In this document: positions 1-8,929 of the stretch, piece after piece | Position numbering within the stretch: position 1 is the stretch's first letter | How the letters are laid out: every line of letters starts with the position of its first letter | NCBI GenBank assembly: GCA_017470935.1 | Contig: JAFUXG010000007.1 | Span: 1 to 64,000, forward strand | Direction: 5' to 3' | Source: Lachnospiraceae bacterium | GTDB lineage: Bacteria > Bacillota > Clostridia > Lachnospirales > Lachnospiraceae | Length of the DNA stretch: 64,000 nt | Program-made: the position numbers and the translations under genes | Notes under the pieces: model-generated | Seen by the model: the letters and a program-made list of their open reading frames with translations, nothing else | Database searches by the model: none | What the model was told of the DNA's origin: nothing

Positions 1-90
1 ACAATCAGAATTCATAGTCATTGTGATTACATGTCACCTGACGAATATGAAAAGTTGTACGAAAGGGTAATGTCTCTTCCAGCAGCTTAG
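1..90 (+). CDS. IS3-family-type transposase, C-terminal end (partial at window edge)
   Basis: The first reading frame is open from the window edge to TAG at 88-90 and encodes RIHSHCDYMSPDEYEKLYER near its end. This resembles the conserved C-terminus of IS3-group OrfB transposases (DDE integrase core), where an R-x-H...-G/D-Y-x-S-P-x-E-Y motif follows the catalytic Glu. Only 29 codons are visible, so the catalytic residues cannot be checked. The gene runs tail-to-tail into the HEPN-like gene and overlaps its stop by 4 bp. Confidence 0.55.
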   Translation, partial: TIRIHSHCDYMSPDEYEKLYERVMSLPAA

Positions 91-473
91 CTGACAGAAC
101 ATCTCATTTTAATTTGTACTAAATCTTGACATAGGACCATCTCCATAAATAATGATTCATATGATGATATACAATACCGAAGAGAAACACTCTTTTCTTC
201 TCTATTAAAATCACCCTGCTTTTTCTTTATAAAAACCATAACATCAATAAATGACTGTACAAAATCATTTAACCTAAATGCAACAATATCTATACAATCG
301 CATTGAACATCAGCATTATCTGATGCTAAATATAAATCACTTTTTGCTATTATTCGCTCTGAACTTTCTTTCATAAAATCTAAGATATCTTTGCATGACA
401 ATGCGTTAACCTGTATTCTTGTCGGCTGTATGTCCAAATCCATAGATTTTATTACTTCAGGATCTATTTTCAT
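87..473 (-). CDS. HEPN/HepT-like partner of the nucleotidyltransferase, C-terminus probably replaced by IS sequence
   Basis: This 128-residue, mostly helical protein overlaps the preceding nucleotidyltransferase gene by ATGA, the usual arrangement of MNT/HEPN (MntA-HepT, type VII) toxin-antitoxin pairs. No clear R-x4-6-H RNase motif is visible, so the HEPN assignment rests on context and size. The last 17 or so codons (87-139) coincide with the probable IS end, so the native C-terminus seems to have been lost on insertion. If it was a toxin it is probably inactive. It could also be an unrelated small helical protein. Confidence 0.45.
   Translation of the reverse strand: MKIDPEVIKSMDLDIQPTRIQVNALSCKDILDFMKESSERIIAKSDLYLASDNADVQCDCIDIVAFRLNDFVQSFIDVMVFIKKKQGDFNREEKSVSLRYCISSYESLFMEMVLCQDLVQIKMRCSVS
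91..139. mobile_element. Probable right end of the IS
   Basis: After the transposase stop the sequence continues to TTGACATAGGACCA at about 126-139, which looks like an IS3-group terminal inverted repeat (read inward: TGGTCCTATGTCAAG). The other end lies outside the window, so the inverted repeat and target duplication cannot be confirmed. The boundary is an inference. Confidence 0.4.
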
Positions 474-856
474 GCAGTTTCCTCCCTCATTGCCATTTGC
501 ATATTCTTACAACTATGATAAAAAGTTTTCAAAGTTTCGGGATAATAATCGGTAAGACATACCGGCGATTCCAATGCAGCACAATAAATCGGTGCAGGTA
601 TTAAAGTATTAATATAAAATATATCCTGCTTAATACCTAATTTATTAAAATAATCCTCAATGAAAACTGATACCTGTAGATATTTTTTGAAATCATCAGA
701 ATATATCGCTATATCAATATCGCTTCTGCCTTCAACGTATGAATGTGTTATATAGCTTCCAAAAATGAATACATTATAATCACTTTCCCCAAAACTATTT
801 ACTAATTTTTCCTGTAAATCCAATAATTTCATTAAACGTTGTCTATCTTTGTCCAT
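470..856 (-). CDS. MNT-type minimal nucleotidyltransferase (MntA-like)
   Basis: The 128-residue product has the nucleotidyltransferase signature FGSYITHSYVEGRSDIDIAI: GS followed by D-x-D, as in pol-beta-fold minimal nucleotidyltransferases. In MntA-HepT systems such enzymes AMPylate and neutralise the HEPN toxin. The start at 856 is chosen because GAGGTG lies 7 nt upstream; a longer frame to 895 lacks a ribosome site. The next gene overlaps by 4 bp, indicating coupled translation. Confidence 0.65.
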   Translation of the reverse strand: MDKDRQRLMKLLDLQEKLVNSFGESDYNVFIFGSYITHSYVEGRSDIDIAIYSDDFKKYLQVSVFIEDYFNKLGIKQDIFYINTLIPAPIYCAALESPVCLTDYYPETLKTFYHSCKNMQMAMREETA

Positions 857-950
857 ACAAATGCACCTCAGTATAATTAGTATACACGTATCCATGTCAT
901 ATATTCATCCAATATGTTTTTTCAAAACAATAGTTAATTTTAGAAAAAAA

Positions 951-968
951 GAGGGCCCGCAGGTCCTC
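951..968 (-). terminator. Hairpin followed by T-run, minus strand
   Basis: A 7-bp stem with a 4-nt loop (GAGGGCC/GGTCCTC, with one mismatch when read as minus-strand RNA) is followed on the minus strand by a run of seven T. It would stop transcription from the ATPase gene upstream. Confidence 0.5.
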
Positions 969-1062
969 CCCGGTCTCAGTCATCGCAAGTATCCGAAACC
1001 TAATCGCTGTACACAGTTTACTCCGCACAAATAATTGTGTCAAGTAGAAAACATCAAGAAAC

Positions 1063-1103
1063 ATTACTTATCCAAATCTCATATTTTTTCACACTTTTGG
1101 ATA
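1063..1103. repeat. 41-bp direct repeat, copy 1
   Basis: This copy is identical over 41 bp to 2768-2808. The unit contains an internal 8-bp inverted repeat (TATCCAAA...TTTGGATA). Each copy lies just downstream of a minus-strand stop codon (1162 and 2820), and together they bracket the ATPase gene. Confidence 0.85.
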
Positions 1104-1161
1104 ACTAATAGCATTCACAAATGTCATCAGTATCACCAATCATTGGCATCCATCAACTTAC

Positions 1162-2514
1162 CTATATCAACGGTGTCATATATATCGGTAAATACTTTAT
1201 CCCTTCATCGACCTTCAGATCTCCTTGATGAATAACATATGGAATATCGGTATATTCTCCGAAATGTGATATATATTTTCTAAGGGATGTCAACGTATAA
1301 TTCTTTCCCGACTTAACCTCTATCGGAGATACGTTATGTTTGCTTGTAATTCTTTTTTTTGAAACAAGAAAATCTATCTCCATGCGTTTATCTCTGTCCT
1401 TCGAGGCCTTTGAATAGAAATACAATTTGTGTCCTGACGACGTAAGCATCTGCGACACAACATTCTCCACAAGCATACCCATATTAACATCTATTTTATC
1501 ATATAATATCTTCTTATAGATTTCCTCACTGATTAATCCATTTTCATCAAAGGCATGGCTTATGAGCAGACCTGTATCCGCCATATAACATTTAAGCGTG
1601 ACCCTGTCTCTATTCAATCTAAGTCCGACATTAGGCTCCTGAGTATTATAGGCTATATTGATAACTCTTGAATCATTTAGCCAAAAGAAGGAGTCCTCAT
1701 AATCCCTATATCTGCTGCCCCTTCCTAATGATGATAGTTTGAATCTGGTTTCATGCTTTGATAACTGTGCAGGAATATCATCAAATATACTTTCAACTTT
1801 AACTGAATACTTTCCTGCATATTTCACAATATCCTGTCGATAGAGATTAAGTATATCCCTCTTGACCTTATCCACCTCTTCAAAATCATTCGTATCCATA
1901 TAGCACTGAACAGCCTGCGGCATACCTCCCACAATCATATATTTTCTAAATAACGTCATTGCCTTTCTATGCATCGCCTGCCCCATAGCTTTATCTTCTT
2001 TGAAGCATTTCCCCATCCATGCAAGCATGGGTTCTTCACCAAGTGCAGCTACAAACTCGAAAAAATCAATCGGATACATATTAAGATGTCTCTCTTCGGA
2101 AGGAATTACTATGTCTGATACATTTTCTTTGATCGACATAAGTGATCCTGTCTCAAGATAATGATATCTTCTATCTGCAACAAGGTGCTTTATAGCTTCC
2201 CTTGCGCGCGGAAACATCTGCACCTCGTCAAATATGAAAAGTGTGTCACTTTCATAAAGCTTTGTATTATAATAACCTGACAAATACATAAAAAAATCAT
2301 CAAGGTTCTCAAGATTATTTACAAAAACATCCTTCACATCAGCATTCGTTTTAGAAAAATCAATCAATATATATGATTTGTACTCATTCTTCGCAAAAGC
2401 TTCTGCGATATAGCTTTTCCCTACTCGTCGTGCCCCTTCGAGCATTACAGCAGTTTTACCATCCGAAATATTCTTCCATTCCAGCAATTCGTTATATATC
2501 TTTCTCTTAATCAT
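1162..2514 (-). CDS. AAA_14/DUF4143-type ATP-binding protein
   Basis: The 450-residue product has a Walker A (EGARRVGKS, about residues 26-34) and Walker B (LFIFDEVQMF) near the N-terminus. The C-terminal half is typical of DUF4143, with a PD-(D/E)XK-like MEIDFLVS...PIEVKSGK motif near the end. Such proteins are widespread in anaerobes with no settled biochemical role; many are accessory genes. The start at 2514 is preferred over 2547 because AGAGGTGG lies 8-10 nt upstream. The gene stands alone between two identical 41-bp repeats. Confidence 0.85.
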   Translation of the reverse strand: MIKRKIYNELLEWKNISDGKTAVMLEGARRVGKSYIAEAFAKNEYKSYILIDFSKTNADVKDVFVNNLENLDDFFMYLSGYYNTKLYESDTLFIFDEVQMFPRAREAIKHLVADRRYHYLETGSLMSIKENVSDIVIPSEERHLNMYPIDFFEFVAALGEEPMLAWMGKCFKEDKAMGQAMHRKAMTLFRKYMIVGGMPQAVQCYMDTNDFEEVDKVKRDILNLYRQDIVKYAGKYSVKVESIFDDIPAQLSKHETRFKLSSLGRGSRYRDYEDSFFWLNDSRVINIAYNTQEPNVGLRLNRDRVTLKCYMADTGLLISHAFDENGLISEEIYKKILYDKIDVNMGMLVENVVSQMLTSSGHKLYFYSKASKDRDKRMEIDFLVSKKRITSKHNVSPIEVKSGKNYTLTSLRKYISHFGEYTDIPYVIHQGDLKVDEGIKYLPIYMTPLI

Positions 2515-2767
2515 AATAAGTACCACCTCTAAAACCAAAAATATCACGTTTTTTAGTTTTTTTCAAGTTGATTCTCGCACTTTTTTTAGATTTTTAGAGG
2601 ATTATTTTCGCACATAATCGAGAAGTTTGACGTAAATACTAAAACAATAAAAATGATATTTTTAAAAAACTTTCATCAATGCCTGATAAAACCATTTTTC
2701 GGTCGGTTATCTGCTGTCCGCCAACGTCCGGCTCTCGAAGTCCGGATGAAACAATCGGATTATTAAA

Positions 2768-2808
2768 ATTACTTATCCAAATCTCATATTTTTTCACACT
2801 TTTGGATA
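2768..2808. repeat. 41-bp direct repeat, copy 2
   Basis: Exact copy of 1063-1103, placed 12 bp after the stop codon of the downstream ABC exporter gene. Confidence 0.85.
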
Positions 2809-2819
2809 GGTAATTATTA

Positions 2820-4736
2820 TCACGCTGATTGTTCAAACTGCGAATTATACAGCTTTGCATAGAATCCCTTCTTTGCAAGCAGAGTTTCATGGTCGCCCTG
2901 CTCTATGATCTTACCGTCCTTCATCACAAGGATCACATCCGCATTCCGTATCGTTGAGAGGCGGTGCGCCACAATGAAGCTGGTTCGTCCCTTCATCATT
3001 TTGTTAAATGCTTCCTGAATCTGCACCTCGGTTCTCGTGTCGATGCTGGAGGTTGCCTCATCAAGAATAAGCATTGGCGGAAGCAACAACATTACGCGGG
3101 TGATACACAGAAGCTGCTTCTGCCCCTGGCTTAAGCTGTTGTCGTTAATAACCGTATCTAACTTCTCCGGCATACGGCGGATGAACTCCCAGCTGTGGGC
3201 TTCCTTAGCCGCCTTAATGATATCCTCATCCGTTGCCTCCGAATTGCCAAAGGCGATATTATCCCTGATAGTTCCGTTTTTAAGCCATGTCTCCTGAAGT
3301 ACCATGCCATAATTTCTCCGAAGCGAATGGCGGCTGACATCCTTAATACCCCAGTCATCCACCTTGATCTGCCCGCTGTCCACATCATAGAATCTCATAA
3401 GAAGATTGATAAATGTGGTCTTGCCGCAGCCCGTAGGACCCACAATGGCAACCCTTGTTCCCGGCTTTACATCAAGGGAGAAATGCTCAATAAGCTTCTG
3501 ATTCTTTGTGTAAGAAAATGATACATCATCTATAGTAACACTTCCCTTCGCCATATCCATTATCTGAGGCGAATCCTTCTTCTCCGGCTTCTCCTCTATA
3601 AGTGCGAACACTCTGGCAGCACAGGCAAGGGCATTCTGAAGTTCAGTAATGACACTGCTTATATCATTAAATGGCTTCATATACTGATTGGCATAGGCGA
3701 GTAATACTGAAAGTCCACCAACAGTAAGAGCACCTGCCATAATCCTGTTGGCACCAACCAAAGCAACCAAAGCATATATCACATTATTAACTGCACGGGT
3801 GCTTGGATTTGTAAGGGAGCTGTAAAACACTGCTTTTCTAGAGTATTCCTGCAATTCCTTGTTAAGCACATCAAAGCGTTTCGCCGCCTTGTCCTCGTAT
3901 CCAAAGGCTTTCACCACCTTCTGATTGCCTATCATTTCCTCTATGAGCGCGGTCTGCTGACCTCTTGTATGAGTCTGCTTCTGAAACATCTTATATGTGT
4001 GTGTTGCAATGAAACGAGCCACTATGAAGCTTACAGGAGTTAAGGCAATAACCATAAGGGATATGATCACGTTCTTGCTAAACATGAAAACAATCGTCAC
4101 AAGAATTGTTATAATACCTGAAAACAATTGTGTGAATCCGAGCAAGAGCCCGTCCGAGAGCTGATCAGTATCCGCAATCACTCTTCCCACAATATCTCCC
4201 GTACTATGAGAATCGAGAAATGCAAGGGGAAGATGCTCGATCTGTCTGATTGCCTTAGCCCTTATATCCTGTACCACGCGATATGCAAGCCTGTTGTTAA
4301 TAACATTCATTATCCATGTTGCCACAGAAGTTATAATAATAAGCAGAAGTGTCTTAGATAAAAATGTTCCCACCATATCAAAGTCCACACGCCCCTCTGT
4401 GATGATTCCATCAATTGCATCTCCAAAAAGAATGGGAATGTAGAGCTGGAGCACCACCGTTACCGCAGCCAACACTATACTTAAAATCAATAATATCTTA
4501 TATCTTCCGATTATCCCCAGTACCTTTTTCATAGTTGGCAGACTGCCGGCGTTATTATTACTTTTGTTTTTATTATCTTTTAAGGGATTCCCGATCTCTG
4601 TTTTATTGTTTTGTTTTATCTCACTCGATTTTCCTACTATGTTATTTGTTTTTTTGTTAACTGCATTTCCGTTATTTCCATTTTTCTTTCTGTTATTGTT
4701 ACTATGTGTCTTTCTCTTTGTTTTCTTCTTGCTCAT
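2820..4736 (-). CDS. ABC exporter subunit with canonical ATPase residues (heterodimeric type)
   Basis: The 638-residue protein has about 65 N-terminal residues very rich in Lys and Asn, then a six-helix exporter domain (about 75-360), then an ATPase domain. Visible motifs: Walker A VGPTGCGKTT, Q-loop MVLQETW, signature LSQGQ, Walker B LILDEATSSID with catalytic Glu, and switch His in IVAHRLST. The altered signature LSQGQ and intact Glu/His complement the degenerate site of the upstream gene, as in TM287/288-type heterodimers. The start overlaps the upstream stop (ATGA) and has AGGAGGTG. The substrate is unknown; family members export drugs, lipids or peptides. Confidence 0.9.
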   Translation of the reverse strand: MSKKKTKRKTHSNNNRKKNGNNGNAVNKKTNNIVGKSSEIKQNNKTEIGNPLKDNKNKSNNNAGSLPTMKKVLGIIGRYKILLILSIVLAAVTVVLQLYIPILFGDAIDGIITEGRVDFDMVGTFLSKTLLLIIITSVATWIMNVINNRLAYRVVQDIRAKAIRQIEHLPLAFLDSHSTGDIVGRVIADTDQLSDGLLLGFTQLFSGIITILVTIVFMFSKNVIISLMVIALTPVSFIVARFIATHTYKMFQKQTHTRGQQTALIEEMIGNQKVVKAFGYEDKAAKRFDVLNKELQEYSRKAVFYSSLTNPSTRAVNNVIYALVALVGANRIMAGALTVGGLSVLLAYANQYMKPFNDISSVITELQNALACAARVFALIEEKPEKKDSPQIMDMAKGSVTIDDVSFSYTKNQKLIEHFSLDVKPGTRVAIVGPTGCGKTTFINLLMRFYDVDSGQIKVDDWGIKDVSRHSLRRNYGMVLQETWLKNGTIRDNIAFGNSEATDEDIIKAAKEAHSWEFIRRMPEKLDTVINDNSLSQGQKQLLCITRVMLLLPPMLILDEATSSIDTRTEVQIQEAFNKMMKGRTSFIVAHRLSTIRNADVILVMKDGKIIEQGDHETLLAKKGFYAKLYNSQFEQSA

Positions 4737-6625
4737 GCCAGCACCTCCTTTCCGGAAGTTGTGACATTATTGCTTTCTGCACTCTTATCATCTTTTTCAG
4801 ACATACTAATATCTTTTCCTTTTTTATCGTTCCCATTGTCGTTACCGTTTGAAGTCTTTTCCTCAGGGAACTGGGAATAATATATCTCCTGATATACATC
4901 ACATGAGTTCATAAGCTCATCATGAGTGCCCTGCCCCACGATCCGTCCATCATCCATTACCAATATATTGTCAGCATGCCGTATGCTGGAGGTTCTCTGA
5001 GATACGATGAATACCGTCATATCCTTATCAAGCTTTCCTATGGCACTGCGAAGCTTTGCATCTGTAGCAAAATCAAGTGCACTTGCAGAGTCATCAAGGA
5101 TCAGTATACTTGGATTCTTGATCAATGCTCTTGCAATAGTAAGCCTCTGTTTCTGGCCTCCCGAAAGATTACGGCCATTCTGTTCAATGTAATAATCCAG
5201 CCCTTCCTTCTTTCCTTTGACAACCTCTGTTGCCTGGGCTGTATCCAATGCTTTCCAAATCTCCCTATCTGTAGCAGCCTCATTGCCCCAGAGCAGGTTA
5301 TCCCTTATTGTTCCGGCAAACAGAACTGCCTTTTGCGGTACAATTCCAAATTTGGAAAGCAGCTCATTCTTGTCATAATCCTTAACATTTTTACCGTCAA
5401 CCATAACTTCTCCCGAGGTCACATCATAAAATCTGGGAATCAGATTCACAAGGGTTGACTTGCCGCTTCCCGTTGCCCCTATAATACCAATTGTCTGGCC
5501 ACGCTTCACAGTGAAGTCAAGCTCAGACACAGCCTCTTCACCGGATGTATTATATGCAAGTGACACATTATTGAATTTGACTGCAGTTAAATTATCGTCT
5601 TGTTTTTTATCTGCACTTCCAACACCTGAATTTGAACTATAAGCATTCCTTGAAGATATATTGCTCCCTTTAAACTCCATCCCCGGCTTTATCTCAAACA
5701 CATCTGCAACACGATTGGCACCGGCAAGCCCCTTGTTAATGGTTACAACCAATGAGGCAAACTTAATAAGCTCTACTATCATCTGAGCCATGTAGTTATA
5801 CATTGCCACAACATCACCCTGCTTAAGTATTCCAAGATTAACCTGAATGGCTCCCTGCTTGATCAAAAAGATCGTAGCCACATTTACCATGAGAAATGTC
5901 ATGGGGTTCATAAGGGCAGAGATTCTTCCCACAAACTCGTTAAGTCTTGTAAGCTCCTTATTCCTCACATCAAATTCAGCTATCTCATCCTCTTCCTTGC
6001 AAAAAGCTCTTATCACACGAACTCCCGTAAGATTCTCCCTTGTAATTCCAAGCACATTATCAAGAGCCGCCTGAGCCTTCTTAAAAAGGGGAATGGTAAC
6101 ATACATAATTCCTGCCACCACAAGAGAAAGCAGAGGAATTGCAACCGCAAATACAAGTGCACACTTCACGTCAATGGTAAAAGACATAATCATTGCACCT
6201 ACCACAATAAATGGGCTTCTAAGCAAAAGTCTTAGTGCCATGTTGACCCCACTCTGCACAAGATTAACGTCACTGGTCATTCTTGTAATCAGAGTATCAG
6301 TTCCTGCTTTATCCAATGCTGAATATGAAAATGCTTGAACATGCGAGAACAGGTCCTTGCGAAGCGCAGTTGCAAAACCCACGCTGGCATTGGCAGCAAA
6401 CCACTGGGCAGTAATGGAAAATGCAAGACCTAATGCCGCAAGCAGAATCAGCAGCCAGAAATATTTCCATACATAAGCGCTGTTTCCCATGGCAATTCCG
6501 TTATCTATTATCCTTGCCACTACAATGGGAACCAGCAGATCCATAAGTGCTTCAAATAACTTGAACAAAGGTGCTAAGATGCTCTGCACCTCATACCCTT
6601 TGATATATCTCATTAATCTTTTCAC
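4733..6625 (-). CDS. ABC exporter subunit with degenerate ATPase residues (heterodimeric type)
   Basis: The 630-residue protein is the first gene of the pair. It has six membrane segments, Walker A GATGSGKST and a canonical LSGGQ signature, but the Walker B is followed by Asp (LILDDSASALD) and the switch His is replaced by Gln (IVSQRTSSI). These two changes mark the non-catalytic subunit of heterodimeric ABC exporters. A charged 45-residue tail follows the ATPase domain. The start is GTG at 6625 with AGAGGAA upstream. Confidence 0.9.
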   Translation of the reverse strand: MKRLMRYIKGYEVQSILAPLFKLFEALMDLLVPIVVARIIDNGIAMGNSAYVWKYFWLLILLAALGLAFSITAQWFAANASVGFATALRKDLFSHVQAFSYSALDKAGTDTLITRMTSDVNLVQSGVNMALRLLLRSPFIVVGAMIMSFTIDVKCALVFAVAIPLLSLVVAGIMYVTIPLFKKAQAALDNVLGITRENLTGVRVIRAFCKEEDEIAEFDVRNKELTRLNEFVGRISALMNPMTFLMVNVATIFLIKQGAIQVNLGILKQGDVVAMYNYMAQMIVELIKFASLVVTINKGLAGANRVADVFEIKPGMEFKGSNISSRNAYSSNSGVGSADKKQDDNLTAVKFNNVSLAYNTSGEEAVSELDFTVKRGQTIGIIGATGSGKSTLVNLIPRFYDVTSGEVMVDGKNVKDYDKNELLSKFGIVPQKAVLFAGTIRDNLLWGNEAATDREIWKALDTAQATEVVKGKKEGLDYYIEQNGRNLSGGQKQRLTIARALIKNPSILILDDSASALDFATDAKLRSAIGKLDKDMTVFIVSQRTSSIRHADNILVMDDGRIVGQGTHDELMNSCDVYQEIYYSQFPEEKTSNGNDNGNDKKGKDISMSEKDDKSAESNNVTTSGKEVLA

Positions 6626-7017
6626 GATCTTTCCTCTTTCATTTTTCTAATATCCTTTGCTCTGTCATAATACTGCTCCCCCCTTAGGCAATGAAATGGT
6701 CACTTCTCCAGGAGGATAATGAAGCGTATCATGATCATTATCAACTAATATGATGATAACATATATTATACTCATTTCAAATATTATTTTCAGAGAAGTA
6801 TCTGTAACATATATTTCTTAATTTTTTAAGACTGTCTGCATTTCTTCAACATCCCTTCTTCAGGTAACTCTCATAGTAAATTGCTCCCCATCAGAATGGC
6901 CGCCCCAAAAATTAAAATCAGTTGCCTTTTATATATTTTTTACTTATAATGTATATATATTTTTTTGATCACTATATTATAATTTATCATATTAACAAGG
7001 GCAGGTGAAGTTACCCC
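6626..7017. other. Divergent intergenic region (392 bp)
   Basis: It separates the leftward ABC operon from the rightward response-regulator genes and should hold both promoters. It is AT-rich with an ATGATCAT palindrome near 6737-6744 and a 9-codon ORF (6719-6748) after AGGAGG that may be a remnant or leader peptide. No convincing -35/-10 pair was identified. Confidence 0.4.
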
Positions 7018-8070
7018 ATGAATAACGAAAAACACTCAAGGGTTTTAATAGTGGATGACATGAAAGTCAACCGCCTGATACTTTCAGAACTCCTTGAAGC
7101 ATCAGGTATTACCTCAGATATGGCAGAGAGCGGACAGGAATGCATTGATCTTTGCAACCGGAATACTTACGACCTCATTCTCTTAGACCATAGAATGCCA
7201 GAGCTTGATGGTGTGGACACTCTTATTCAGTTAAATAAGATATTTGAATCCCAGGGTCACCAAATTCCTGTAGTATGCCATACCACAGAGGATGCAAGAA
7301 ATAATGCGAATCTGTATAAAGCTGCAGGATTTGCAGATGTTCTATTCAAACCAATTCAGCCAAAGCTTCTGTCAGAGATACTTATGCGTTATCTTCCTGA
7401 AGGAACGGCTATAGATGCTGAAAAAAAGGCCGAAGAGGTCCGGATTAAACAGGAGATAGCAAAGCTTCCTGACTGGATAAGGGATGCAGATGGAATCAAT
7501 CTCTACTCTGCCATAGAGCATTGCGAAACTGCCACGGATTATCTTGATACATTAACTATATTCATCAAATCCATTGAAGAAAAATCTGATGACATAGAAA
7601 GATACGCCAATGAAAATAATCTTAAAATGTACACTTTGAGAGTTCATTCCCTTAAAAGCATGTCACGCCTTGTGGGAGCTGACACTTTGGCAGATATATC
7701 CTCAGATCTGGAAATTGCAGGCAAACATGAGGATATTGATACAATAACCAAATACACACATTTATTATTGGAAAAATACCGTTCCTTCATCTCCTTAATG
7801 CCTATGCTTGAGGAATCACAGCATGACAATACGGCATCTGCTAATACTGCTGATTTGCATCTGCCGGAGATTTCTGCCGCTACTCTTTATGATGCATATT
7901 CTTCAATAAAGGATTTTATCACCTGTTATGATGCTGACAGCATACAAATGGTAATTGATTCACTTAAAGAGTATCATTTAGCAGAAGACGATATGAAGAA
8001 AATAGATGAGCTTGAAAATGCCCTCTCTTCCCTTGAATGGGATAGACTCAGAGCCGTCATGAATATATAG
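7018..8070 (+). CDS. Response regulator: REC domain plus Hpt domain
   Basis: Residues 8-125 form a receiver domain with the acidic pair (VDD), phosphoacceptor Asp57 in LILLDHRMPELDG, and a conserved Lys (LFKPIQP). Around residue 210 a histidine phosphotransfer motif (VHSLKSMSRLVGA) follows. There is no DNA-binding output, so the protein is a phosphorelay intermediate. Its REC and Hpt resemble those of the hybrid kinase at 9.4-12.4 kb, its likely partner. A purine-rich site (GCAGGTGAAG) precedes the ATG. The next gene follows 13 bp later. Confidence 0.85.
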   Translation: MNNEKHSRVLIVDDMKVNRLILSELLEASGITSDMAESGQECIDLCNRNTYDLILLDHRMPELDGVDTLIQLNKIFESQGHQIPVVCHTTEDARNNANLYKAAGFADVLFKPIQPKLLSEILMRYLPEGTAIDAEKKAEEVRIKQEIAKLPDWIRDADGINLYSAIEHCETATDYLDTLTIFIKSIEEKSDDIERYANENNLKMYTLRVHSLKSMSRLVGADTLADISSDLEIAGKHEDIDTITKYTHLLLEKYRSFISLMPMLEESQHDNTASANTADLHLPEISAATLYDAYSSIKDFITCYDADSIQMVIDSLKEYHLAEDDMKKIDELENALSSLEWDRLRAVMNI

Positions 8071-8083
8071 TGGAGGTATTGAT

Positions 8084-8857
8084 ATGAAGAATTCAATCTT
8101 ATTCATTGAGGGCTCAGATGGATTCATTCCAAAAGCGATAATTAAGAAGCTTAAGGAAGCCCGTTTCGAAATTACATGCATTCCTGACAATGTAGATGAC
8201 ATAGCAAATAACCGCAATAAAGCAGAAATGATAATATACTATGTTGCAGATGACAGTGAACAGGTATTAAGGAGTACAGAATACCTGTTAGAGCTCATGA
8301 AAACCGAGCACAAGTCACTCTGTCTTGCCGGAGATCCTTTTAATATGTCAAAAACAAAAAAACTCAACGGCTATGAACTTATCAATGGTCTTTTCCCAAG
8401 ACCTATTAATATTGACAATCTGGTTATAAAGATGCAGAAACTCACCGATTCCCACAGGGAATTTCACAGAGAGAAAAATATACTTATTATAGATGATGAC
8501 AATGATTTCCTTAAGGTAATGTTCAACTGGCTGAAATATACATATAAAGTGGATTGTGTCCATTCAGGAACTGAAGCCTTGAAATTTCTTGAACGCTTTC
8601 GTCCTGATCTGATCCTGCTGGACTATGAGATGCCTGAGTTTGACGGTTATCAAGTACTTGACCAGGTAAGGCGCAATCCCTTGACCAGCCAGGTACCGAT
8701 AATCTTTCTGACAGGGAAAAATGACAAAGAAAGTGTTATGCGTATCATAAAAAGGAAACCCGACGGCTACCTGCTTAAGTCAATGCGGAAGGATGAGCTG
8801 TTATATTCACTGGATAAGTTTTTCAAAATGAGCATCTTTCCTCAGCATGATAAATAA
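8084..8857 (+). CDS. Response regulator: N-terminal pseudo-receiver plus C-terminal REC
   Basis: The C-terminal half (about 128-250) is a receiver domain with IIDDDND, the phosphoacceptor in LILLDYEMPEFDG and a Lys near the end (GYLLKSM). The first 120 residues have a similar alternating hydrophobic pattern but lack the acidic pocket, suggesting a degenerate receiver. There is no effector domain. GGAGG precedes the ATG and the gene is co-directional with the REC-Hpt gene. Confidence 0.8.
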   Translation: MKNSILFIEGSDGFIPKAIIKKLKEARFEITCIPDNVDDIANNRNKAEMIIYYVADDSEQVLRSTEYLLELMKTEHKSLCLAGDPFNMSKTKKLNGYELINGLFPRPINIDNLVIKMQKLTDSHREFHREKNILIIDDDNDFLKVMFNWLKYTYKVDCVHSGTEALKFLERFRPDLILLDYEMPEFDGYQVLDQVRRNPLTSQVPIIFLTGKNDKESVMRIIKRKPDGYLLKSMRKDELLYSLDKFFKMSIFPQHDK

Positions 8858-8883
8858 AAGATTTGTAATATGACATATAATAA

Positions 8884-8910
8884 AGGACGCAGTTTTGCTT
8901 ACTGCGTCCT
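8884..8910. terminator. Bidirectional terminator
   Basis: A perfect 9-bp stem (AGGACGCAG/CTGCGTCCT) lies between convergent genes. Weak T-rich tracts follow on both strands. Confidence 0.75.
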
Positions 8911-8929
8911 GACATTTTATTGTAATCAG

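Noticed and set aside
2560-2620. Two GTGCGARAAT-like direct repeats upstream of the ATPase
   Set aside because: Only two short imperfect copies in an AT-rich region; could be chance.
2639-2890. 83-residue minus-strand ORF after the ABC exporter
   Set aside because: Overlaps the exporter 3' end, has no ribosome site or recognisable motif, and includes the 41-bp repeat in translation.
6719-6748. Nine-codon ORF after AGGAGG in the divergent region
   Set aside because: Spacing to the ATG is too short and no downstream attenuator is visible; kept only as a note in the intergenic entry.
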